Assembly (NCBI GenBank): GCA_020746835.1
Contig: JAGPNK010000010.1
Location: 682,001 to 746,000 of the forward strand
Reading direction: 5' to 3'
Length of the DNA: 64,000 nucleotides
DNA from: Stachybotrys elegans
Taxonomy: Eukaryota > Ascomycota > Sordariomycetes > Hypocreales > Stachybotryaceae
Positions 10,287 through 22,304 of the stretch are shown here, in pieces; position 1 is the stretch's first letter; every line of letters begins with the position of its first letter. The position numbers were made by a program, and so were the translations under genes. The notes under the pieces are model-generated. The model was not told where the DNA came from, searched no databases, and worked only from the letters and a program-made list of their open reading frames with translations.

Positions 10287-12356
10287 GGTGTCGCGGGGAG
10301 AGCGGCGGGATGGCTGTGATGCGGGCGTGATGGTGGATGTGGATGTGGAGGTCGGAGCAGAGGCTGGCGCAGTGCCGGGAGCAATGAATTGAACAAATTT
10401 AGAGAAGAGAGAGGATGCTGCTTCAACGTTCATTTTCAAACAGGCAGTTTGTTTTGCGTGGCGCGTGACGTGTTTGCCTTTTTCCCCCCCCTCCTCTTCT
10501 TTGGCTTCGGCTGCGATAGGTGTGCGTGCGTGTGTGTAGAGGCGCGCGCGCGCGCCACTGCCAAGGGATTGATTCAATGTGCACAACACCAGGAGGCGCG
10601 CCGAATCGCAAAGCTTCTCGAGTGAAAAAGTCTAAATGAATGACGAAGGTATGCAGACAGATGACAGATGAAGTGGCAGGTGACGGGTGCGCGGGCGTGG
10701 GGGGGTCAAGAAATGGCGAAACACGCACCTGGTGGCATTCTCGATTCGAAGCTGATGATGATTCCTTGGGCGCAGCACCAATAACGAAGGCAGAAGGTAC
10801 AGAGTACGCGAGGAGCTGGTTGTTGATGGAGGTGGAGAATGCCATTCCCTGCCATGGCGCTATTCCTACTTCGATTTGCTTATTCAGCTCTCTACCAACC
10901 CAGTACCTAGCCACAGCTTCACGGTGAGCCACAAGCTACACATCTGCCCATCACGCTTTAGCCACAATCATCCGTCAACCCTGCGAATATGCTCTCGTGA
11001 CCATGGCCTTTGACCCTCTCCTACATATCTAACACTGTAGGTCTCCTTCGGGTAATATATTCATTATTTATTGACAAGCAGTGTTTTCCGCCCACAGGGA
11101 CGCATTAAACATTATATTGTATTCACACAGCCCGAAACACCCGAATCCCTCCACCAAGCGATAGGCTCCAAGATGTAGGCCTATTCCTTGATCGTAGCCT
11201 TTATGGACTTGGAGATCCTATTGATCTTCTTCTTCCCCCTTTAGTTGCAGGGGGGCTTTGCATCCAGACTATCAGGCCATCGTTCGAAGGGCTTGAAAGC
11301 CCCAGTCTATTAATACAGACCATCAGCGACACTGTTCCTCAAAGGCCTCTCGGGATAGATAGACTCACCTCTGCAGTTTGGCTGTCTCTAGCCTGGGGCT
11401 GCTAGTGCCCCTGCTCTAGGGGGTCATGCCGCCCCTGGCATTTTGGTTTATATTATCCATCAAGTATCGTAGATAATGAAGATTTTGGTGATGGAAGGAA
11501 GAGAAAGAGAGAGGCATGCAACGGAGGGGCAAAGGCCTTCTTGTGCACATCTCTCGAACTCTATTCTAGGGCTGGGCCTCACGCGCCAGATCACGCATTC
11601 CTGGCCCAACGCGGCCACGGCACCATCCGCAGCCACAGCCATCACATGGCAGCTTCTTCGTCGTCCGAAGACTTCCGCCGGAATCGCGACGGTATCCCGA
11701 CCTCGGCGCATCGCTCTTGCACCTTCGGCCAGCCTTGTCAGAGCACACGCCTCGTCAGAACACACGCAAGGGCTAGAGCCGACGAACGGTATATACACAC
11801 ATCGAGTCTGATAACCGTAGGTCCCCCCGACTGTATACGCTTGTACTTGCTGCCGCTGCTGCTGCTGCACCCCCCTCATTGTTCTCTGGCTCCGGCCAAC
11901 AGGAGATGTCATCTGACGATCCCTTCATTGTTTGATACTGTTCTTTGGTCCTGCGGGTAGCAAGGCCACTATTGTTCGCAATACTATTGTTCCTTTTTCC
12001 ACACTGGACGCACCTACTACATCATTTATTAGCCGCTCAACTTGAACAAGTGACTTGTTCACCAACCCCTGCGAACCCTACTCTATATATTGGCGTGGCC
12101 TCTATGTGAGACATGCTCAAGCGCATCCCACAACTCCAACGTCGGGAGAAACCCAACGCGAAATGACTTCTCCATCACCAGCCGTGATATTCTGGGCTTA
12201 TTCTTAAGTCACTTCGCAGCGGCATCTCGTCATAGGTAAGCCACTCTTCGAAGGCCTGCTTATTCCGTGTTGGCCATCACTTTCCCTCCAACCCCGCCCA
12301 GCATGTCATGCGCCTGCAGCTGACAAGACAGAAAGATCAGCGTCACGTTCGCAATC
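10287..12356. other. Intergenic region between HP1 and GH127 genes
   Basis: About 2.1 kb separating divergent genes, so it holds both promoters. It contains a GC palindrome near 10541 and an AT-richer block at about 11041-11460 whose minus strand shows a stop-interrupted, lysine-rich pseudo-frame that could be a decayed transposon (low confidence). No intact gene is seen. Confidence 0.45.
10541..10556. repeat. 16-bp perfect GC palindrome
   Basis: GGCGCGCGCGCGCGCC reads the same on both strands and lies about 255 bases upstream of the preferred HP1 start. It follows a TG/CG-rich stretch. It is a simple alternating CG repeat and may form Z-DNA or be polymorphic; a regulatory role is speculative. 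Confidence 0.85.
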
Positions 12357-14738
12357 ATGTTTGGGTCATGGATACGGAGCACAAGAGCCAAGGGTGAGAC
12401 CAGATCGCGCCCCGCCTGGAATTCCTGCTAATACATCAACCAGAGCTGGCCCCATTCAAGTACAAGAGCCTCCCTCTTGGCTCCATCAAACCATCTGGGT
12501 GGTTACGCCAACAGATTCGAAGATCAGGAGATGGACTTGGTGGCCATCTCTATGACTTCTATCGCTTTGTGCGTCGCTCAAGCTGGCTAGGAGGCACGGC
12601 TGAGTACAGCGACCTGGCCGAGTCCGCCACTTACTGGTTCAATTACATTGTTCCCATGGCTTGGGCTCTGGATGACGAACGTCTTAAAGCACAAGCTCGT
12701 GAGTTCTTGGACTATGTGCTGGAACACCAAGCCGAAGATGGCTGGCTGGGTCCAGAGACGACCCGCCAAACGCGGTGTCTATGGGCACGCAGCTACCTCT
12801 GCCTTGGTCTGATGGTTAGCCTTGAAAATCCGAACCTCGAGGGCAAGCAACTGACAGATTACTTCGACAGCAATACGCAGAGGCCGACAGCTCTCAGGCT
12901 GAGCGCATAGTCGACGCCATGCACAGATACGTGGTCCTGGTACACACCATGCTGAAGAACAACTTTACTGGTCTCATACCAGATACAGAGCAAGGCGATA
13001 CGTTTGACCCATATCTTTTTGGTGTTTCTCGCGCCCACGAACTCCCCGTCTCTCTCATGTGGCTGTATGAGAACCACGCCCGTGATAATGGACCTGTCAT
13101 CTGGGAGACGATGGAGTTGATGTTTGAAGGCAGTAGGGTGGGAGGCCAGGACTGGACCAAGTTCTTCACCAGGGGCGTCTTTCCCGAGCGAGGCACCCCT
13201 GATATTCACAATAGCGGGTTCACCCATGGAGTGAATCTTGCTGAAGGTCAGTACTCACCCTCCATGCACTTCAGCTCAGACAAGGCGTGGCTAAGCTTGG
13301 CCAGGACTTCGGTACCCGACCCTTCTGTACCGACTGACAAGAGAACCCGGTCTCATAAGAAAGGCATACGAGGCTGTGGACCTGACATGCAGATATCAGA
13401 CATCACTGTCCGGGACCATTGTTGGAGATGAGCATCTCGGGGGTCTTAGCCCGCAGAGAGGGTGAGTCGTGAGCGCCGACACTGAAACGTGATGCTGACC
13501 ATCACATAGCTCCGAGCTTTGCATGACTGTTGAGCTCATGTTCTCCTATGCGTACCTCTACCGGTTTCATGGCGAAAACTCGTTTGCAGATAGCGCCGAG
13601 CTTGCTGCATTCAACGCATTGCCTGCCGGCGTCACTTCTGACTGTATGAACCATCGTTCATACCCTCCCCAATGGCCAAGGCTGACTGTAAAAGGGTGGG
13701 CACATCAGTATGTCACGCAGACGAACCAGCCGTGGGCATGCCAGCTCAATGGAAATCCTTGGGACAATGTCAGTGATCGCGGGAATATCTACGGTCTGGA
13801 GCCCAACTATGTAAGTTATCCCCGATATGCCATCTCTAATGGGCCTGCTGACGGTCTCGTAGCCGTGCTGCACTGTAAATCACCCACAGGGCTATCCGAA
13901 GTTTATAGCGTCAGCATACGCGACGTTTGGTGACTGTGGGCTTGTCCACTTGCTGCTCAGTCCGAGTGTGGTTAACACAGCATTAAATGGCAAAGAAGTG
14001 AATAGTGAGCCAAGTCCACCTGATCCAGAGTCTAAAGTTAGCCGCTGCTGACCGCTTGTAGTCGAATGCATCACCAACTATCCATTCTCAGAAAGATTGA
14101 GATACATAATCGACTCTGAAACGGAACTAGACTTCTTTGTTCGAGTCCCTGGCTGGACTCTCAAAGGACAAGCAACCATCGTTGTGAACGGCAATGGGGC
14201 ATCTCCCATGGAGCCAGACTGCTCCGGCCTGTACCGTATACTGGTACGCCCAGGGTTGACCGATATCTCCGTCCACTTACCCATGGGTATCAGGGTGGTA
14301 ACACGCAATGAGTCCGTGGCAATCTACCATGGTCCGCTCCTCTACGCAGCGGACATTGAGATGGAATCCAAATCATACCCACCACTTGATTTTGCTGACC
14401 GCCGTCCTCTACCTGTCGGCGAAGCTGCTCCCCAGTGTCGGGATTACGAGTTTGTTCCCAAGGGCGAGTGGCGCTATGCTATCGATCCACGAAGCTTGTC
14501 TGTCGAGCGTGTCCGCCCCGAGGAGGAGGATCTGCCTAGTGACTTGTTTACGCCCGGAGGTCCGCCGACAAGACTTTGGGTGGATGCATACCGCATTGAC
14601 TGGCCGGAAAGGGATGGGACAGCTGACGTGCCTCCTACACGGCCACGACTACACCACTCAAAGAAGATCAGGATGGGGTTGATCCCTTTTGGAGCCGCCA
14701 AGCTTCATATCGCCCAATTCCCAGTCGCTGTGGTCTGA
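12357..14738 (+). CDS. GH127 beta-L-arabinofuranosidase-like protein (DUF1680)
   Basis: Eight exons (12357-12393, 12444-12814, 12871-13246, 13305-13461, 13510-13643, 13695-13810, 13863-14004, 14062-14738) encode 669 residues, full length for the fungal family. All seven introns are 48-58 nt GT-AG. Family landmarks appear in order: [43 protein letters not shown] and VPGW; the C-terminus ends [14 protein letters not shown]316, C318, C399 and C400 correspond to the Glu and three Cys that bind zinc and provide the Cys nucleophile in bifidobacterial HypBA1 (established knowledge). The likely reaction is release of beta-linked L-arabinofuranose from arabinan or glycoprotein side chains. No signal peptide is visible at the chosen ATG, so the enzyme may be intracellular or an upstream exon is missing. 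Confidence 0.88.
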
Positions 14739-17714
14739 TGCGGGTCGTTGTGTCGTTTCCGTCTGTTCAATTTCAGCTTGCATCGACCCTGGTTGTGGCC
14801 CCGGCAAGCTCCGACCAAACCATCCAACATTTTCAAAGACTGAGTAAGATAATAATACGTTCGCAAATAAGAGTTGAGGGTTTGGATACGTCAGAAAGCC
14901 CCTTCCTATTCCCAAATGGCGAGTCGTCAGAAATGTGCCTGTGCCCTACCAATGACGGCGTTGCATTCGTCCAGCAAAGCGCTTCCTAAATTGCGTCTTT
15001 ATGCTACGCACAGCATGAGGCTCAGCTCCGGACTAGAATGGTAGGTGCGTACGACTGAGACACATGGTTTCAGGCACTCTGGCAATAGTGATACTGCTGG
15101 ACATGGTCAGCTAGATACTACAGCTTGGGGACAGCTGAAGCAGGTGATAGATATACGTTCATTCGCATAAGAGCCGTCCGTAGATGGCCAATTAGCATGC
15201 AGACCAGCCACTTGCGAGCCCGTGTGCCAATTGACTGACGTAGCACGGGGAGCTTGCTGGATGGTTACATTGCATGAGGCTTTGCCAAAGTTGTAAGTCA
15301 AGTTCACCAATCAGACCACATAGACTTCGACTTCTGACAATGTGCGGTATACGCCACTGTCTTAAGATCCGACAAACAATGGCCGGGTTGGCTTGCAATG
15401 TGGTCCGCGACATTCCTGGAACTTGACAACCAATATTTGCTAGTTGATGGGTTTCGAGCCATGGGTCACGGTGGAACAGAGGTAGTTGCCGTGAGCCACA
15501 GCAGCGACAGGATGATGCCGGGACAAGGCGATACGAATATCCTAGTCTTGTGCTCGTGCTTCTATCGTGGCCGGCGGAGGCGAGACATGTTTGACCAGCC
15601 GCGTGTTAGCCGTTTGAAGCAGCGTCGAGAGGGCCCAAGAGCCTCAATCCTAACCTATCGATCCAGGCAAGACACGCTATGGCTGACTATGCTTGTGCAG
15701 GTAAGGCTGGCACACCGAAAGGCCAGCCAGCTAACTAGCTCAGAGTGACATAGCGGCATGGGTCGTATCGACGATCTTGGGGATTAAATGCGGAGACGAT
15801 CCACCCCGGCAGCTCTGATGGCCAGGGCAGCTCATTGATTTGCTGGCAAGAGGAAAAGGGGTGTGGGAGGTCTGGAGCTGTCGAGTCTGGGCCAGCTGGA
15901 GTGAAAGCCAACGACGGCCAATGACGGAGCCATTGTCTTGTCGACGGCTGCTTGCGTAAGAAGGGGTCATCCATGTCCTTAGCGATAGCACGTATAGCCA
16001 ACCATCCCTTGAGGTACGACAAGCGACGGGGAAAGAGAAGAGAAAAGGGGCAGAGAGATCGGTTATTACCACCAACTGGACCAGGCACGATCCCTCGGCA
16101 CGGTGGTGGAACTTTGATCAATGTCTTGCTTGCCCTTGAGGGGGGCCCTGGCCGGCCGGGTACTGGGCTGATCTCCCGAACAGTTGCATCCCGGAGCCCC
16201 TGGTAGATTGCGCGTTCACGGTTTGGTTTGGCTCGTGGCTCATGTCCAGGGGCCTATGGGATTCCATGTCGAACTGCCATTGCATGGAAATTGGCAATGT
16301 CCAGCCACCAAATTACGTGACTGGCGTTTGCCGTCCATCGACCGATGAATCCGAGGATGGAAGGTGTCGATTCGATGCCTTCATAGGCAGATATTCTAGA
16401 ACATGCCTAGGTAGGACCTTTGATCTGACTTCATGGGTGATCCCTGGTGGTGGATGCTGCGCTTTCCGTCTTAGCCACAATTGTAAATGCAATGGTCATG
16501 GAAGGAGCTCGCTTTCTGTGGCTTTCACCTCCTCTGCAGGTACTTCTCCGTACAGACGGCAGAGAAACATCCACCGTATCCCTTGGCAGAACACGGACGA
16601 CGGAGACGGAACGGCGATCACTGCCTTCCATTACAAGTCTTTGCTACCTTCCCTTGGTAGCGTCTCTCCTCCCAGCCCACTCTGCCTCTTAGCCTTTGCC
16701 AGGCCTGTCAATTTCTGGACGGGGGGCAATCCGCCAAATCACCTCCAAGCGTCAGACTAGTAGTTGGGTCGGTGACGTCCAGCGAACACCGGATGTTGTA
16801 TGTTTTCTTTTTTTCCTTTTTGCTCCGAGATAGAGGAGGAAGCAATTGTGCCATTGTCAATCGAATGGTTTACGGATCCCATCCCGTGGCCTAAGAACGA
16901 ACAATACCGCTGCGGCTTCCTTCTTTACCTGCCCGGTTAGATTGTTATAATGAGGTGGCCATGATGGGCAATCGGTGATGGAAATTCTGGGTATCTATAG
17001 ATGTATACTTGGTATATTACCTGTCGACGTGCTGTTGATTCATGAGCTGTGTACACCATAAATGAAGTCGTGATATGTCCTTAAGGAGCAGGAGCAATTC
17101 CTCATTGATCTCGATCCGTGGCCTGCAGCATAGGTTCACGCCTGTTTTAGAGACGGCGCTCAGTGTTTTCCAGTCATGAGGGTGGCCGTCCTGCGCCCCT
17201 TCCCGTTGTAGAAGGGAAACAGGAGGAGCGCAAGAGAAGGAAGGCACGCCGCGCCCGCTCGTGAGCAGTAAAGCGAAGACACCGTAAAAGAGGAAGGAAC
17301 TGCTCGACAACACCTTGGGATTTATCTGCGCCCTCCCAGCTCATCTTCCCTCCTCTTCTTTTTGTCTCTCTCCAACCTCCAACACAAAAAGCAAACGACA
17401 CAATGGCAATCATCTTGTTCTTCTTTGGCCACTGGCCACCTTGCATATATTTTCTGTTCCCTAGTTCGCTCGGGGGTGCCATTACGGGAGACTCAGCAGT
17501 CAATGAGGGCCCGCTTGGGTCCTCCAAGAGGTCAACCTCTTGATGAATGATGGTCATCATTGTCTCCCTGGCCCATGGTCTGCAGGACAAGCTGTTCAGT
17601 GCTTGTTCTGCACCGAAGAAATATTAAAGGGCCTAGATCAAATTCCAATCATGAATCTGACGGATACTGGCTGTGCATCGTCAAATGCTTAGTGCCTTTA
17701 TCAGCATGACCCCG

Positions 17715-18046
17715 TTAACTAACCGGGGCAATTCGTGATACATTCTTTCTCCCCGTGATGTCAAAAGCCCCCGTGATGCCAAAAGCCCCCGTGATGCCAA
17801 AAGTCCCCCTGTTGTCCAAGCTCCGAGATCATCATTGCCTGCTTCCCCCGGTGGAGCGCATCAAGAGGTCTGAAAGAGGTGCTAAACGAACAAACAATTC
17901 TAGGTAGTAGTAGTTTAGTATGAGGCACCTTGTTAGGCCTGTCTGAAAAGCTTACTAATGCATAGTGTCTGAGCCGAGATGCCAGGGTCCTGCGGCGGTG
18001 TTGTTCGACATTTTCCATGCCATTTACTAACCGGGGCGATTCGTGA
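17715..18046. repeat. Pair of 23-24 bp near-identical direct repeats
   Basis: Copies at 17715-17738 and 18024-18046 share a CTAACCGGGGC core followed by A/G-ATTCGTGA, with two mismatches over 23 bases. They flank about 285 bases that include the 18-bp tandem array. They could be ends of a small decayed element or duplicated protein-binding sites. Confidence 0.7.
17750..17815. repeat. 18-bp tandem repeat, about 3.5 copies
   Basis: The unit CCCCCGTGATGCCAAAAG is repeated with one C-to-T change and one missing C in the first copy and a G-to-T change at the end. The array lies between the two direct repeats in non-coding sequence. No function is evident. Confidence 0.85.
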
Positions 18047-19900
18047 GTGCCTCGATGTCTTCGAGCCGGCCAGACAGGGTTTAAATACCCATCCATCGCA
18101 GAAAATTTCATCGTGGCAGCCCTCTCGTCCGCAGGGCAGCGGAAACCTTCGTCAAGCCTTCTCCAGCTCCGATCGAGTCACCAGGCGAAGGCCGTATGTT
18201 GGCTGCCTAATGCCACGTAGCCATCGCGGAAGGGTTTGTGGAAAACCTTGGTCTCAGCCACAGCCACCAGTATCACAGCTTTTTCTACCAATCGTCATCT
18301 ATTGCTTTGTTATCGTCTTTATCGTCAGAGGGGGCCTCCTCTCACAGGGCTCAATCCCACCAGGGCACGGGTTCGCGAAATCTCACATACAAATCTTTTG
18401 GAGACGGATGTCTCCTTGTGCATATGACTGCAGAACTTTAATATTGTATGATATGGGCAATTTAATACTGGCATTTTCCCGGTATCCTTTCAGAAGGAAA
18501 AACTAGATACCATCCCAATGCGTATACAGGGGAAAACGTTTTGCAGACACATAAACGCAAAGGAGCAGAGGACATGATAGGAAAGTTGTCAAGGAGGGCG
18601 TCTGGCAGAGACCTCGATGAAGAAAGATGGCGAAAGTAATGCTTTCATGCTCAAACAAGGCCGGGTAGATGCCAGCTCTGCCGGCCGATACTGACTGCTC
18701 CAAGTCCAATCTCGCAGATTTACCACGACACTACTCCTCCTCATCATCCCAGCAGCACCCTGTGCCGCCCTATTCCACCCTGCTTCGCTCATCGCTATGC
18801 GCCCGCCGCCGGACTCGCCATAGAGCTTACCGTGTGTCTAGGTTGACCTCCTCTCTTCTGTCTCCTTGCGCGCGTCACCAGCTCACAGCATGCAGCAGAC
18901 GATAGGCAGGCGTGAGCAGGAACACCACCGACGGGGCTGGACATGGAAGCGAGCGGCTACTGAAGCACTTTGGCACTACTAACGGCACGGTAGTTCAGGT
19001 CCTTGAGCTGGGATTGGGTGTGGTCAGAGTTCCACCCCTGAAGGAGCGAGGCAAGCGCAGGCCTGCCCAAGACTGCCGTTCTCCTCTGTGCGCCTTTGCC
19101 TAAAAAAAGACCCCACTAGACAGCCCCGAACGACCAGCGCTGGGGGGGCTCCATCCAGGCACCACACACCCACCTGCACTTCGCTGTGCATGCTGTAATT
19201 TAGACGGGATGCACAGCAAGGGGGGGCGCTCCAAATAACCCATGGGGAAGGGAAGGGGGAATTATGAGGCGTAATAAAACTCGACAAAAAGAAAGGAGAG
19301 GCAGACATGATCGTCACCAGGAGCACAGATATAAAAGCATTTAGATGGTTCTTCTCAATCGACCCGAGCCAGAATCCATTCGTCTGTTCACTCATTCACC
19401 TATTTTATCCATTCGTCTGCGGCTGTCCACGACGTGCTGCGGTGAAACCCAGGAACATCCACCCACCCGTTGCGCTGCGCCAGCTCCCGCTAGGTTTTAT
19501 GCAAGCTTGAACCCCTAGGACAGCATCCTCCCCCTTTCTCGATCCCCCCTCCAAGCTCTCCTCAGAGGCTTCAGGTCCTCCACAACCTCGACTCACTCGT
19601 TTTTACTTGTTTTCGCTTGGACATCCATTCTCTTGGTCCAATTGGCCTCTTCGTTCTTTCTCCATTCCACTCTCTATGAATCCAGCTTGAACTGCTCCCG
19701 TCACAGGAGCTGCAGTTCGTTTTTCGATTTTCCAATTTTCTTTTTCTTTTCCTCTCGTCTTCTCTCGCTCTCCCCCCTCGAACCGGCTCGACCGAGATAC
19801 CGTATATACGCACTCCTACAGCTGGGACTTCCTCCTGTGCTCCTTCTCTCAGCCTTCCCGTCTCTCGTGTGCGTCCTTTCGAGATCCAACGATACCAACA

Positions 19901-21914
19901 ATGGCCGACTCTGCAGCCCAGAGCCCCGAGTCCAGCACCCCCAAAGTCAGCGCTGCCAAGGATAAAAACTGCCCCTACTGCGGCCAAGCCTTCACGTCCT
20001 CCTCCCTAGGTCGCCACCTGGATCTCTACATAAAAGAAAAGAACCCCAAGCCTGCTGATGGCGTTCACGATGTCGAAGCCATCAAGAAGATGCGGGGGAC
20101 CATCACCAGGCGCCAGCCTCGAGGGTCCCTAGGAGGACGGAGGAGAGATGGATCAACTCCTGCCAGTATGCACAGGGAGTCTGTCAAGAAAGAGTCGTCA
20201 AATACGGGCAGCGATGGATATAGGTCTCCCGCCATTCCGAAGGAGGGCCAGTTTGCCGTTGATTCGACCCTCGGTATTTTCTCCTACGGCGCGGGAAGTA
20301 CTTGGGATGCCGGCATGAATGACCTTCAGAGGAGAAATCTTCGGAACGGGGATGTGTCCCAGGATTCGACCAAGCGTCCAGGCATGCAGAGGACAGTGAG
20401 CAAACAAGTGGCTCAAAAGGCTCAGTTCGACGTCAAGCAGAGGCTGACCGACGCCATGGACACAGCCCGTGCTGCTGAGTTGGCATTGAGAGAACTGTTG
20501 AGCTCTCTGCGAGCAGCCCGGTATGCTCATCTAACCCCCAAAATAGCCTTGGCTATTCTGATGCTAACAATGGTACAGGCAGCACATCGACAGCAACTCA
20601 ATGCCCTTTGACTTTGACCCTCTATCTCTCGACTTTCCCTCTCTGACGCTGCAATGCCTGCAGCCCCCACCGACACTCTTCTCTTCGACTCAGCATCCTA
20701 CATCTACCTCTTGGTCCGTCCAGCCGCCTGGCCAAAGAGAATTCCACGCCTTACAGACCTTTTTCCAAGAAAAGCTTCGGGCATGGAAGGTCACCTGCAC
20801 CTCTGCCGTCACCACTGCTATGGAGGAACTGACATATTCACCTTCGGGAGGCCCTGTGCCCGATGTACAAGAAGCTGTCAGGCAGGCTGAACAGTCAGCA
20901 GAACACCTCGAAAAGCAAGTCGAAGAGCATCTACTCTCAGCCTATGCCGCTTGGGAGGATTTGAGCTCCGAACGACAGCATGAGCTGTGGGTGTTGGAGC
21001 TTGCTCGAGGATTTGGCCGGAAGAACAAAGAGCTTGAGAAGGCGAAAGAACAGCAGCATACTCTTAAGCAAGAGAATTCGAATTTGAAATCGCAGATCGA
21101 GCAACTCAACCGCTTCCAGCAGCCTCGCGAATTCAAGATGGTCCCGCCGACGACGATCCCCCTTGAGCGCGAGCTCGTTTCACTCGCCACCGAACTGAGC
21201 GCCAAATCTAAACGAATGGGTCTGGGCATGAATGACCGACACTCTGATATTGGAACTGTCGTCGGTCGATTAGTCGAGAAGTGGAAGAATGTCATCGTCT
21301 CGACTCGTGAGACTGAAGGTGGAATGAGTGCTCAGAAGCCCTTGGAAAACCCGGCCCCGTCGCCTGCCCCAACAGTCAACGGTGCTACTCCGGCCAGGCC
21401 ACAGAACCAAGCTCAGATGACTGCCTCCCAGGCGCCATCGCAGCCGACCCAGCACGTTCAGCAGGTACAGCAGCAGCCGACGCAGCAATCGTTGCAGAAG
21501 CGCATGTCGTCAGTAAGCACAAATGGTGCTGCCAGCGAGCAGACAGCCATGTCTTCGACGACCACAGCGCCTCCTTCTATCGAAGAAACGAGCGATCAAG
21601 ACGCGGACGCCGAGATGGAGGATGATGATAGCTTCGCCATCATAAACGCCTCACCCACCAAGCCTCTGGCGGCTCCTATGCAGCAGCAGCCTTCCCTTGA
21701 AGTTCCTCGAACCCGTGGACCGGTGCAACAGCGCGCAAACCCGGACCCGCGCTTCATGATGCAAAATGGAACTGGAAGCCCTGCTGGCCGTGCCATGGCC
21801 ATGAGCCGCTCCATGCCTACCATGAATATGGCCATGTCGAACGCAGCCATGCATGGTGCCGACATGACACTGGCCATGCAAGGCGTTCGCAGCGACGCTA
21901 TGTATATGGAATAA
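19901..21914 (+). CDS. Fungal zinc-finger/coiled-coil protein with Gln-rich tail
   Basis: Two exons (19901-20520, 20579-21914) joined by a 58-nt intron give 651 residues. I recognise no named gene. Residues 24-43 have a C-x2-C-x11-H-x3-Y pattern (CPYCGQAF, LGRHLDLY), matching the spacing of Rad18-type UBZ4 ubiquitin-binding fingers (C-x2-C-x11-H-x3-C) except that the fourth ligand is Tyr. A long helical region at about residues 225-400 includes a clear coiled coil (ELEKAKEQQHTLKQENSNLK). The last third is low-complexity, rich in Gln, Pro and Met, with an acidic patch (DADAEMEDDD). A nuclear or scaffold role is plausible but unproven. A CT-rich leader precedes the ATG, and a poly(A)-like AATAAA lies at 22094-22099. 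Confidence 0.82.
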
Positions 21915-22304
21915 CTGCCACCCGCTGCATGCGCCACATGCCAACAGCCCTATATCACCATGTTTCATCTTGTCCTCGGTCTCTACTTGCTGTAGTAGAT
22001 GTGGCAAGAAAAGCGAAGAGTCGTATATAATAACCCAATTACGCCAGCATATTTCGCTCTCATACTCGAGGGCCATGATTGTCATTTAAGGGGAATAAAG
22101 GAAAAGCCTACATTTAATGAACATGATTTAATCTAAACTATATAAACAAAACTGAATAAATGAACTGAGGTGTCTTATAGCCCAGTGTGTATGATAGTAA
22201 TCTTATCTTACATTCCCTTTTCTACAATTGCCATGCTACAGAATGAGGTGGGAAATACTACAAGTACAAATATGCCTGATATACAGGCCGGTGATTGCTT
22301 TGGT
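21915..22304. other. Convergent 3' region of zinc-finger gene and COX15
   Basis: 390 bases between two convergent stop codons. An AATAAA at 22094-22099 suits polyadenylation of the upstream plus-strand gene. The sequence is AT-richer than the flanking genes, as expected for 3' untranslated regions. Confidence 0.6.

Larger units (their letters stand above)
14739..19900. other. 5.2 kb gene desert with short repeats
   Basis: No gene can be supported. The largest frames (for example 16242-16760 on the plus strand, 172 codons, and 17174-17590 on the minus strand) have no domain character. Two near-identical blocks about 310 bases apart and a short tandem array lie at 17.7-18.05 kb. From about 19550 to 19900 the sequence is CT-rich and is probably the promoter and leader of the zinc-finger gene. 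Confidence 0.5.

Noticed and set aside
16242..16760. 172-codon plus-strand frame with ATG
   Set aside because: Residue composition is typical of random frames and no splice-linked extension gives a domain.
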